Shown piece after piece: positions 20,884 through 33,488 of a DNA stretch of 64,000 nt (the first letter of the stretch is position 1; every line of letters begins with the position of its first letter). The translations under genes were made by a program, and so were the position numbers. Below the pieces are notes generated by a model that saw nothing but the letters and a program-made list of their open reading frames with translations, was not told where the DNA came from and made no database searches. Origin of the DNA: Sabellastarte sp. h YS-2021 (taxonomy: Eukaryota; Annelida; Polychaeta; Sabellida; Sabellidae); assembly GCA_964017235.1 (NCBI GenBank), contig OZ024934.1, positions 85,402,706 through 85,466,705 on the forward strand, written 5' to 3'.

Positions 20884-22124
20884 AGTACCCAGTGCGCCCT
20901 TTTTTCCTCCATAACTAAGTCAAATATTGAGATGTAATGCTGGAATTTGGGCAGGACATTATTTGGGTGGCAATAGTGATTATGAGAATGATTTCAGACT
21001 TAAACCTAGGTGGGAAGATCATGTCATGAGGAGACCCAAATCCGATACCCAAGTACCCAGTGCGCCCTTTTTTCCTCTGTAACTAAGTCAAATGATGAGA
21101 TGTAATGCTGGAATTTGGGCAGCACATTAGGTGGGTGGCACTAGTGATTATGGGAATAATTTCAGACTTACATCCAAATGGGAAACTCATGTTACCACCT
21201 GTGAGGGCTCTGATACCCAAGTACCCGGTGCGCCTTTTTCCTCTGTAACTAAGTCAAATATTGAGATGTAATGCTGGAATTTGGGCAGGACATTAGGTGG
21301 GTGGCACTAGTAATTATGGGAATCATTTCAAACTTACATCCATGTGGGAAACTCATGTTACCACCTGTGAGGGCTCCAACACCCAAGTACCCAGTGCGCC
21401 CTTTTTTCCTCCATAACTAAGTCAAATATTGAGATGTAATGCTGGAATTTGGGCAGGACATTATTTGGGTGGCAATAGTGATTATGAGAATGATTTCAGA
21501 CTTAAACCTAGGTGGGAAGATCATGTCATGAGGAGGCCCAAATCCGATACCCAAGTACCCAGTGGACCTTTTTTCCTCTGTAACTAAGTCAAATATTGAG
21601 ATGTAATGCTGGAATTTGGACAGGATATTAGGTGAGTGGCACTAGTGATTATTGGAATCATTTCAAACTTAAATCCAGGTCAGAAACTCATGTGAGGACC
21701 TTTCAGGGCTCTGACACCCAAGTACCCTGTGCGCCTTTTTCCCTCCGTAACTAAGTCAAATGATGAGATGTAATGCTGGAATTTGGGCAGCACATTAGGT
21801 GGGTGGCACTAGTGATTATGGGAATGATTTCAGACTTACATCCAAATGGGAAACTCATGTTACCACCTGTGAGGGCTCTGATACCCAAGTACCCGGTGCG
21901 CCTTTTTTCCTTTGTAACTAAGTCAAATATTGAGATGTAATGCTGGAATTTGGGCAGGACATTAGGTGGGTGGCACTAGTAATTATGGGAATCATTTCAA
22001 ACTTACATCCATGTGGGAAACTCATGTTACCACCTGTGAGGGCTCCAACACCCAAGTACCCAGTGCGCCCTTTTTTCCTCCATAACTAAGTCAAATATTG
22101 AGATGTAATGCTGGAATTTCGGCA
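20884..22124. repeat. Satellite, short rearranged HOR segment between blocks
   Basis: The same monomer alphabet as the neighbouring blocks, in a shortened order: the TTATTTGGGTGGCAATAG type, the GATGAGATG type and the CCATGTGGG type alternate before the TTTCGGCATGAC type appears. It contains small private variants (GGAATAATTTCAG near 21155, AGGAGGCCC near 21535). It does not keep either the 3,007-bp or the 5,682-bp register across its full length. Confidence 0.6.
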
Positions 22125-25100
22125 TGACATTAGGTGGGTGGCACTAGTGATTATGGGAATGATTTCAGACTTACATCCAAATGGGAAACTCATGTTACCA
22201 CCTGTGAGGGCTCTGATACCCAAGTACCCGGTGCGCCTTTTTTCCTCTGTAACTAAGTCAAATATTGAGATGTAATGCTGGAATTTGGGCAGGACATTAG
22301 GTGGGTGGCACTAGTAATTATGGGAATCATTTCAAACTTACATCCATGTGGGAAACTCATGTTACCACCTGTGAGGGCTCCAACACCCAAGTACCCAGTG
22401 CGCCCTTTTTTCCTCCATAACTAAGTCAAATATTGAGATGTAATGCTGGAATTTCGGCATGACATTAGGTGGGTGGCACTAGTGATTATGGGAATGATTT
22501 CAGACTTACATCCAAATGGGAAACTCATGTTACCACCTGTGAGGGCTCTGATACCCAAGTACCCGGTGCGCCTTTTTTCCTCTGTAACTAAGTCAAATAT
22601 TGAGATGTAATGCTGGAATTTGGGCAGGACATTAGGTGGGTGGCACTAGTAATTATGGGAATCATTTCAAACTTACATCCATGTGGGAAACTCATGTTAC
22701 CACCTGTGAGGGCTCCAACACCCAAGTACCCAGTGCGCCCTTTTTTCCTCTGTAACTAAGTCAAATGATGAGATGTAATGCTGGAATTTGGGCAGCACAT
22801 TAGGTGGGTGGCACTAGTGATTATGGGAATGATTTCAGACTTACATCCAAATGGGAAACTCATGTTACCACCTGTGAGGGCTCTGATACCCAAGTACCCG
22901 GTGCGCCTTTTTTCCTCTGTAACTAAGTCAAATATTGAGATGTAATGCTGGAATTTGGGCAGGACATTAGGTGGGTGGCACTAGTAATTATGGGAATCAT
23001 TTCAAACTTACATCCATGTGGGAAACTCATGTTACCACCTGTGAGGGCTCCAACACCCAAGTACCCAGTGCGCCCTTTTTTCCTCCATAACTAAGTCAAA
23101 TATTGAGATGTAATGCTGGAATTTGGGCAGGACATTATTTGGGTGGCAATAGTGATTATGAGAATGATTTCAGACTTAAACCTAGGTGGGAAGATCATGT
23201 CATGAGGAGACCCAAATCCGATACCCAAGTACCCAGTGGACCTTTTTTCCTCTGTAACTAAGTCAAATATTGAGATGTAATGCTGGAATTTGGACAGGAT
23301 ATTAGGTGAGTGGCACTAGTGATTATTGGAATCATTTCAAACTTAAATCCAGGTCAGAAACTCATGTGAGGACCTTTCAGGGCTCTGACACCCAAGTACC
23401 CTGTGCGCCTTTTTCCCTCCGTAACTAAGTCAAATGATGAGATGTAATGCTGGAATTTGGGCAGCACATTAGGTGGGTGGCACTAGTGATTATGGGAATG
23501 ATTTCAGACTTACATCCAAATGGGAAACTCATGTTACCACCTGTGAGGGCTCTGATACCCAAGTACCCGGTGCGCCTTTTTTCCTTTGTAACTAAGTCAA
23601 ATATTGAGATGTAATGCTGGAATTTGGGCAGGACATTAGGTGGGTGGCACTAGTAATTATGGGAATCATTTCAAACTTACATCCATGTGGGAAACTCATG
23701 TTACCACCTGTGAGGGCTCCAACACCCAAGTACCCAGTGCGCCCTTTTTTCCTCCATAACTAAGTCAAATATTGAGATGTAATGCTGGAATTTCGGCATG
23801 ACACTAGGTGGGTGGCACTAGTGATTATGGGTATGATTTCAGACTTACATCCAGGTGGGAAGATCATGTCACGACCAGTCTCGGATCCGACACCCAAGTA
23901 CCCAGTATGCCTTTTTTCCTCTGTAACTAAGTCAAATATTGAGATGTAATGCTGGAATTTGGGCAGAACATGAGGTGGGTGGCACTAGTAATTATGGGAA
24001 TCATTTCAAACTTACATCCAGGTGGGAAACTCATGTTACCACCTGTGAGGGCTCCGACACCAAGTACCCAGTGCGCCTTTTTTCCTCCATAACTAAGTCA
24101 AATATTGAGATGTAATGCTGCAATTTTGGCAGGACATTAGGTGGGTGGCACTAGTGATTATGGGAATGATTTCAAACTTACATCCAGGTGGGAAACTCAT
24201 GTTACACCTATGAGGGCTCTGACACCCAAGTACCTGGTGTGCCTTTTTTCCTCCGTAACTAAGTCAAATATTGAGATGTAATGCTGGAATTTGGGCAGGA
24301 CATTAGGTGGCTGGCACTAGTAATTATGGGAATCATTTCAAACTTACATCCAGATGGGAAACTCATGTTACCACTATGAGGGCTCTGACACCCAAGTACC
24401 CGGTGCGCCTTTTTTCCTCCAAAGCTAAGTCAAATATTGAGATGTAATGCTGGAATTTGGGCAGGACATTAGGTGGGTGCCACTAGTGATTATGGGTATG
24501 ATTTCAAACTTACATCCAGGTGGGAAACTCATGTTACCACCTGTGAGGGCTCCGACACCCAAGTACCCGGTGCGCTTTTTTTCCTCCATAACTAAGTCAA
24601 ATATTTTAGATGTAATGCTGGAATTTGGGCAGGACATTAGGTGGGTGGCACTAGTAATTATGGGAATCATTTCAAACTTACATCCAGGTGGGAAACTCAT
24701 GTTACCACCTGTGAGGGCTCCAACACCCAAGTACCCAGTGCGCCCTTTTTTCCTCCATAACTAAGTCAAATATTGAGATGTAATGCTGGAATTTCGGCAT
24801 GACATTAGGTGGGTGGCACTAGTGATTATGGGAATGATTTCAGACTTACATCCAAATGGGAAACTCATGTTACCACCTGTGAGGGCTCTGATACCCAAGT
24901 ACCCGGTGCGCCTTTTTTCCTCTGTAACTAAGTCAAATATTGAGATGTAATGCTGGAATTTGGGCAGGACATTAGGTGGGTGGCACTAGTAATTATGGGA
25001 ATCATTTCAAACTTACATCCATGTGGGAAACTCATGTTACCACCTGTGAGGGCTCCAACACCCAAGTACCCAGTGCGCCCTTTTTTCCTCTGTAACTAAG

Positions 25101-27806
25101 TCAAATGATGAGATGTAATGCTGGAATTTGGGCAGCACATTAGGTGGGTGGCACTAGTGATTATGGGAATGATTTCAGACTTACATCCAAATGGGAAACT
25201 CATGTTACCACCTGTGAGGGCTCTGATACCCAAGTACCCGGTGCGCCTTTTTTCCTCTGTAACTAAGTCAAATATTGAGATGTAATGCTGGAATTTGGGC
25301 AGGACATTAGGTGGGTGGCACTAGTAATTATGGGAATCATTTCAAACTTACATCCATGTGGGAAACTCATGTTACCACCTGTGAGGGCTCCAACACCCAA
25401 GTACCCAGTGCGCCCTTTTTTCCTCCATAACTAAGTCAAATATTGAGATGTAATGCTGGAATTTGGGCAGGACATTATTTGGGTGGCAATAGTGATTATG
25501 AGAATGATTTCAGACTTAAACCTAGGTGGGAAGATCATGTCATGAGGAGACCCAAATCCGATACCCAAGTACCCAGTGGACCTTTTTTCCTCTGTAACTA
25601 AGTCAAATATTGAGATGTAATGCTGGAATTTGGACAGGATATTAGGTGAGTGGCACTAGTGATTATTGGAATCATTTCAAACTTAAATCCAGGTCAGAAA
25701 CTCATGTGAGGACCTTTCAGGGCTCTGACACCCAAGTACCCTGTGCGCCTTTTTCCCTCCGTAACTAAGTCAAATGATGAGATGTAATGCTGGAATTTGG
25801 GCAGCACATTAGGTGGGTGGCACTAGTGATTATGGGAATGATTTCAGACTTACATCCAAATGGGAAACTCATGTTACCACCTGTGAGGGCTCTGATACCC
25901 AAGTACCCGGTGCGCCTTTTTTCCTTTGTAACTAAGTCAAATATTGAGATGTAATGCTGGAATTTGGGCAGGACATTAGGTGGGTGGCACTAGTAATTAT
26001 GGGAATCATTTCAAACTTACATCCATGTGGGAAACTCATGTTACCACCTGTGAGGGCTCCAACACCCAAGTACCCAGTGCGCCCTTTTTTCCTCCATAAC
26101 TAAGTCAAATATTGAGATGTAATGCTGGAATTTCGGCATGACACTAGGTGGGTGGCACTAGTGATTATGGGTATGATTTCAGACTTACATCCAGGTGGGA
26201 AGATCATGTCACGACCAGTCTCGGATCCGACACCCAAGTACCCAGTATGCCTTTTTTCCTCTGTAACTAAGTCAAATATTGAGATGTAATGCTGGAATTT
26301 GGGCAGAACATGAGGTGGGTGGCACTAGTAATTATGGGAATCATTTCAAACTTACATCCAGGTGGGAAACTCATGTTACCACCTGTGAGGGCTCCGACAC
26401 CAAGTACCCAGTGCGCCTTTTTTCCTCCATAACTAAGTCAAATATTGAGATGTAATGCTGCAATTTTGGCAGGACATTAGGTGGGTGGCACTAGTGATTA
26501 TGGGAATGATTTCAAACTTACATCCAGGTGGGAAACTCATGTTACACCTATGAGGGCTCTGACACCCAAGTACCTGGTGTGCCTTTTTTCCTCCGTAACT
26601 AAGTCAAATATTGAGATGTAATGCTGGAATTTGGGCAGGACATTAGGTGGCTGGCACTAGTAATTATGGGAATCATTTCAAACTTACATCCAGATGGGAA
26701 ACTCATGTTACCACTATGAGGGCTCTGACACCCAAGTACCCGGTGCGCCTTTTTTCCTCCAAAGCTAAGTCAAATATTGAGATGTAATGCTGGAATTTGG
26801 GCAGGACATTAGGTGGGTGCCACTAGTGATTATGGGTATGATTTCAAACTTACATCCAGGTGGGAAACTCATGTTACCACCTGTGAGGGCTCCGACACCC
26901 AAGTACCCGGTGCGCTTTTTTTCCTCCATAACTAAGTCAAATATTTTAGATGTAATGCTGGAATTTGGGCAGGACATTAGGTGGGTGGCACTAGTAATTA
27001 TGGGAATCATTTCAAACTTACATCCAGGTGGGAAACTCATGTTACCACCTGTGAGGGCTCCAACACCCAAGTACCCGGTGCCCCTTTTTTCCTCCATAAC
27101 TAAGTCAAATTTTGAGATGTAATGCTGGAATTTGGGCAGGACATTAGGTGGGTGGCACTAGTAATTATGGGAATCATTTCAAACTTACATCCAGGTGGGA
27201 AACTCATGTTACCACCTATGAGGGCTCCGACACCCAAGTACCCAGTGCGCTTTTTTTCCTCCAAAACTAAGTCAAATATTGAGATGTAATGCTGGAATTT
27301 GGGCAGGACATTAGGCGGGTGGCACTAGTAATTATGGGAATCATTTCAAACTTACATCCAAGTGGGAAACTCATGTTACCACCTATGAGGGCTCTGACAC
27401 CCAAGTACCCGGTGCGCCTTTTTTCCTCCAAAACTAAGTCAAATATTGAGATGTAATGCTGGAATTTGGGCAGGACATTATTTGGGTGGCAATAGTGATT
27501 ATGAGAATGATTTCAGACTTAAACCTAGGTGGGAAGATCATGTCATGAGGAGACCCAAATCCGATACCCAAGTACCCAGTGCACCTTTTTTCCTCTGTAA
27601 CTAAGTCAAATATTGAGATGTAATGCTGGAATTTGGACAGGATATTAGGTGAGTGGCACTAGTGATTATTGGAATCATTTCAAACTTAAATCCAGGTCAG
27701 AAACTCATGTGAGGACCTTTCAGGGCTCTGACACCCAAGTACCCTGTGCGCCTTTTTCCCTCCGTAACTAAGTCAAATGATGAGATGTAATGCTGGAATT
27801 TGGGCA
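22125..27806. repeat. Satellite macro-HOR, 5,682 bp (34-mer), copy 1
   Basis: Landmarks repeat at exactly 5,682 bp: AAAGCTAAGTC at 24421, 30103 and 35785, and TTTCGGCATGAC at about 22450, 28132 and 33814. Internally the unit is a 14-mer sub-block plus a 20-mer sub-block, which differ in whether the 168-bp monomer is followed by the CCAAAACT/GGCGGGTGG/TTATTTGGG series or jumps straight to the TTTCGGCATGAC type. Before about 22125 the register breaks. Confidence 0.82.
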
Positions 27807-30800
27807 GCACATTAGGTGGGTGGCACTAGTGATTATGGGAATGATTTCAGACTTACATCCAAATGGGAAACTCATGTTACCACCTGTGAGGGCTCTGATA
27901 CCCAAGTACCCGGTGCGCCTTTTTTCCTCTGTAACTAAGTCAAATATTGAGATGTAATGCTGGAATTTGGGCAGGACATTAGGTGGGTGGCACTAGTAAT
28001 TATGGGAATCATTTCAAACTTACATCCATGTGGGAAACTCATGTTACCACCTGTGAGGGCTCCAACACCCAAGTACCCAGTGCGCCCTTTTTTCCTCCAT
28101 AACTAAGTCAAATATTGAGATGTAATGCTGGAATTTCGGCATGACATTAGGTGGGTGGCACTAGTGATTATGGGAATGATTTCAGACTTACATCCAAATG
28201 GGAAACTCATGTTACCACCTGTGAGGGCTCTGATACCCAAGTACCCGGTGCGCCTTTTTTCTTCTGTAACTAAGTCAAATATTGAGATGTAATGCTGGAA
28301 TTTGGGCAGGACATTAGGTGGGTGGCACTAGTAATTATGGGAATCATTTCAAACTTACATCCATGTGGGAAACTCATGTTACCACCTGTGAGGGCTCCAA
28401 CACCCAAGTACCCAGTGCGCCCTTTTTTCCTCTGTAACTAAGTCAAATGATGAGATGTAATGCTGGAATTTGGGCAGCACATTAGGTGGGTGGCACTAGT
28501 GATTATGGGAATGATTTCAGACTTACATCCAAATGGGAAACTCATGTTACCACCTGTGAGGGCTCTGATACCCAAGTACCCGGTGCGCCTTTTTTCCTCT
28601 GTAACTAAGTCAAATATTGAGATGTAATGCTGGAATTTGGGCAGGACATTAGGTGGGTGGCACTAGTAATTATGGGAATCATTTCAAACTTACATCCATG
28701 TGGGAAACTCATGTTACCACCTGTGAGGGCTCCAACACCCAAGTACCCAGTGCGCCCTTTTTTCCTCCATAACTAAGTCAAATATTGAGATGTAATGCTG
28801 GAATTTGGGCAGGACATTATTTGGGTGGCAATAGTGATTATGAGAATGATTTCAGACTTAAACCTAGGTGGGAAGATCATGTCATGAGGAGACCCAAATC
28901 CGATACCCAAGTACCCAGTGGACCTTTTTTCCTCTGTAACTAAGTCAAATATTGAGATGTAATGCTGGAATTTGGACAGGATATTAGGTGAGTGGCACTA
29001 GTGATTATTGGAATCATTTCAAACTTAAATCCAGGTCAGAAACTCATGTGAGGACCTTTCAGGGCTCTGACACCCAAGTACCCTGTGCGCCTTTTTCCCT
29101 CCGTAACTAAGTCAAATGATGAGATGTAATGCTGGAATTTGGGCAGCACATTAGGTGGGTGGCACTAGTGATTATGGGAATGATTTCAGACTTACATCCA
29201 AATGGGAAACTCATGTTACCACCTGTGAGGGCTCTGATACCCAAGTACCCGGTGCGCCTTTTTTCCTTTGTAACTAAGTCAAATATTGAGATGTAATGCT
29301 GGAATTTGGGCAGGACATTAGGTGGGTGGCACTAGTAATTATGGGAATCATTTCAAACTTACATCCATGTGGGAAACTCATGTTACCACCTGTGAGGGCT
29401 CCAACACCCAAGTACCCAGTGCGCCCTTTTTTCCTCCATAACTAAGTCAAATATTGAGATGTAATGCTGGAATTTCGGCATGACACTAGGTGGGTGGCAC
29501 TAGTGATTATGGGTATGATTTCAGACTTACATCCAGGTGGGAAGATCATGTCACGACCAGTCTCGGATCCGACACCCAAGTACCCAGTATGCCTTTTTTC
29601 CTCTGTAACTAAGTCAAATATTGAGATGTAATGCTGGAATTTGGGCAGAACATGAGGTGGGTGGCACTAGTAATTATGGGAATCATTTCAAACTTACATC
29701 CAGGTGGGAAACTCATGTTACCACCTGTGAGGGCTCCGACACCAAGTACCCAGTGCGCCTTTTTTCCTCCATAACTAAGTCAAATATTGAGATGTAATGC
29801 TGCAATTTTGGCAGGACATTAGGTGGGTGGCACTAGTGATTATGGGAATGATTTCAAACTTACATCCAGGTGGGAAACTCATGTTACACCTATGAGGGCT
29901 CTGACACCCAAGTACCTGGTGTGCCTTTTTTCCTCCGTAACTAAGTCAAATATTGAGATGTAATGCTGGAATTTGGGCAGGACATTAGGTGGCTGGCACT
30001 AGTAATTATGGGAATCATTTCAAACTTACATCCAGATGGGAAACTCATGTTACCACTATGAGGGCTCTGACACCCAAGTACCCGGTGCGCCTTTTTTCCT
30101 CCAAAGCTAAGTCAAATATTGAGATGTAATGCTGGAATTTGGGCAGGACATTAGGTGGGTGCCACTAGTGATTATGGGTATGATTTCAAACTTACATCCA
30201 GGTGGGAAACTCATGTTACCACCTGTGAGGGCTCCGACACCCAAGTACCCGGTGCGCTTTTTTTCCTCCATAACTAAGTCAAATATTTTAGATGTAATGC
30301 TGGAATTTGGGCAGGACATTAGGTGGGTGGCACTAGTAATTATGGGAATCATTTCAAACTTACATCCAGGTGGGAAACTCATGTTACCACCTGTGAGGGC
30401 TCCAACACCCAAGTACCCAGTGCGCCCTTTTTTCCTCCATAACTAAGTCAAATATTGAGATGTAATGCTGGAATTTCGGCATGACATTAGGTGGGTGGCA
30501 CTAGTGATTATGGGAATGATTTCAGACTTACATCCAAATGGGAAACTCATGTTACCACCTGTGAGGGCTCTGATACCCAAGTACCCGGTGCGCCTTTTTT
30601 CCTCTGTAACTAAGTCAAATATTGAGATGTAATGCTGGAATTTGGGCAGGACATTAGGTGGGTGGCACTAGTAATTATGGGAATCATTTCAAACTTACAT
30701 CCATGTGGGAAACTCATGTTACCACCTGTGAGGGCTCCAACACCCAAGTACCCAGTGCGCCCTTTTTTCCTCTGTAACTAAGTCAAATGATGAGATGTAA

Positions 30801-33488
30801 TGCTGGAATTTGGGCAGCACATTAGGTGGGTGGCACTAGTGATTATGGGAATGATTTCAGACTTACATCCAAATGGGAAACTCATGTTACCACCTGTGAG
30901 GGCTCTGATACCCAAGTACCCGGTGCGCCTTTTTTCCTCTGTAACTAAGTCAAATATTGAGATGTAATGCTGGAATTTGGGCAGGACATTAGGTGGGTGG
31001 CACTAGTAATTATGGGAATCATTTCAAACTTACATCCATGTGGGAAACTCATGTTACCACCTGTGAGGGCTCCAACACCCAAGTACCCAGTGCGCCCTTT
31101 TTTCCTCCATAACTAAGTCAAATATTGAGATGTAATGCTGGAATTTGGGCAGGACATTATTTGGGTGGCAATAGTGATTATGAGAATGATTTCAGACTTA
31201 AACCTAGGTGGGAAGATCATGTCATGAGGAGACCCAAATCCGATACCCAAGTACCCAGTGGACCTTTTTTCCTCTGTAACTAAGTCAAATATTGAGATGT
31301 AATGCTGGAATTTGGACAGGATATTAGGTGAGTGGCACTAGTGATTATTGGAATCATTTCAAACTTAAATCCAGGTCAGAAACTCATGTGAGGACCTTTC
31401 AGGGCTCTGACACCCAAGTACCCTGTGCGCCTTTTTCCCTCCGTAACTAAGTCAAATGATGAGATGTAATGCTGGAATTTGGGCAGCACATTAGGTGGGT
31501 GGCACTAGTGATTATGGGAATGATTTCAGACTTACATCCAAATGGGAAACTCATGTTACCACCTGTGAGGGCTCTGATACCCAAGTACCCGGTGCGCCTT
31601 TTTTCCTTTGTAACTAAGTCAAATATTGAGATGTAATGCTGGAATTTGGGCAGGACATTAGGTGGGTGGCACTAGTAATTATGGGAATCATTTCAAACTT
31701 ACATCCATGTGGGAAACTCATGTTACCACCTGTGAGGGCTCCAACACCCAAGTACCCAGTGCGCCCTTTTTTCCTCCATAACTAAGTCAAATATTGAGAT
31801 GTAATGCTGGAATTTCGGCATGACACTAGGTGGGTGGCACTAGTGATTATGGGTATGATTTCAGACTTACATCCAGGTGGGAAGATCATGTCACGACCAG
31901 TCTCGGATCCGACACCCAAGTACCCAGTATGCCTTTTTTCCTCTGTAACTAAGTCAAATATTGAGATGTAATGCTGGAATTTGGGCAGAACATGAGGTGG
32001 GTGGCACTAGTAATTATGGGAATCATTTCAAACTTACATCCAGGTGGGAAACTCATGTTACCACCTGTGAGGGCTCCGACACCAAGTACCCAGTGCGCCT
32101 TTTTTCCTCCATAACTAAGTCAAATATTGAGATGTAATGCTGCAATTTTGGCAGGACATTAGGTGGGTGGCACTAGTGATTATGGGAATGATTTCAAACT
32201 TACATCCAGGTGGGAAACTCATGTTACACCTATGAGGGCTCTGACACCCAAGTACCTGGTGTGCCTTTTTTCCTCCGTAACTAAGTCAAATATTGAGATG
32301 TAATGCTGGAATTTGGGCAGGACATTAGGTGGCTGGCACTAGTAATTATGGGAATCATTTCAAACTTACATCCAGATGGGAAACTCATGTTACCACTATG
32401 AGGGCTCTGACACCCAAGTACCCGGTGCGCCTTTTTTCCTCCAAAGCTAAGTCAAATATTGAGATGTAATGCTGGAATTTGGGCAGGACATTAGGTGGGT
32501 GCCACTAGTGATTATGGGTATGATTTCAAACTTACATCCAGGTGGGAAACTCATGTTACCACCTGTGAGGGCTCCGACACCCAAGTACCCGGTGCGCTTT
32601 TTTTCCTCCATAACTAAGTCAAATATTTTAGATGTAATGCTGGAATTTGGGCAGGACATTAGGTGGGTGGCACTAGTAATTATGGGAATCATTTCAAACT
32701 TACATCCAGGTGGGAAACTCATGTTACCACCTGTGAGGGCTCCAACACCCAAGTACCCGGTGCCCCTTTTTTCCTCCATAACTAAGTCAAATTTTGAGAT
32801 GTAATGCTGGAATTTGGGCAGGACATTAGGTGGGTGGCACTAGTAATTATGGGAATCATTTCAAACTTACATCCAGGTGGGAAACTCATGTTACCACCTA
32901 TGAGGGCTCCGACACCCAAGTACCCAGTGCGCTTTTTTTCCTCCAAAACTAAGTCAAATATTGAGATGTAATGCTGGAATTTGGGCAGGACATTAGGCGG
33001 GTGGCACTAGTAATTATGGGAATCATTTCAAACTTACATCCAAGTGGGAAACTCATGTTACCACCTATGAGGGCTCTGACACCCAAGTACCCGGTGCGCC
33101 TTTTTTCCTCCAAAACTAAGTCAAATATTGAGATGTAATGCTGGAATTTGGGCAGGACATTATTTGGGTGGCAATAGTGATTATGAGAATGATTTCAGAC
33201 TTAAACCTAGGTGGGAAGATCATGTCATGAGGAGACCCAAATCCGATACCCAAGTACCCAGTGCACCTTTTTTCCTCTGTAACTAAGTCAAATATTGAGA
33301 TGTAATGCTGGAATTTGGACAGGATATTAGGTGAGTGGCACTAGTGATTATTGGAATCATTTCAAACTTAAATCCAGGTCAGAAACTCATGTGAGGACCT
33401 TTCAGGGCTCTGACACCCAAGTACCCTGTGCGCCTTTTTCCCTCCGTAACTAAGTCAAATGATGAGATGTAATGCTGGAATTTGGGCA
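27807..33488. repeat. Satellite macro-HOR, 5,682 bp (34-mer), copy 2
   Basis: Same monomer order as copy 1, with almost no substitutions seen by eye. It carries GACACTAGG at about 29483 and 31830 (copy 1 equivalents also C), and GTGCCCCTTTTTTCC near 32759 like copy 1 at 27077. The 14-mer/20-mer internal alternation is preserved. Confidence 0.82.
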
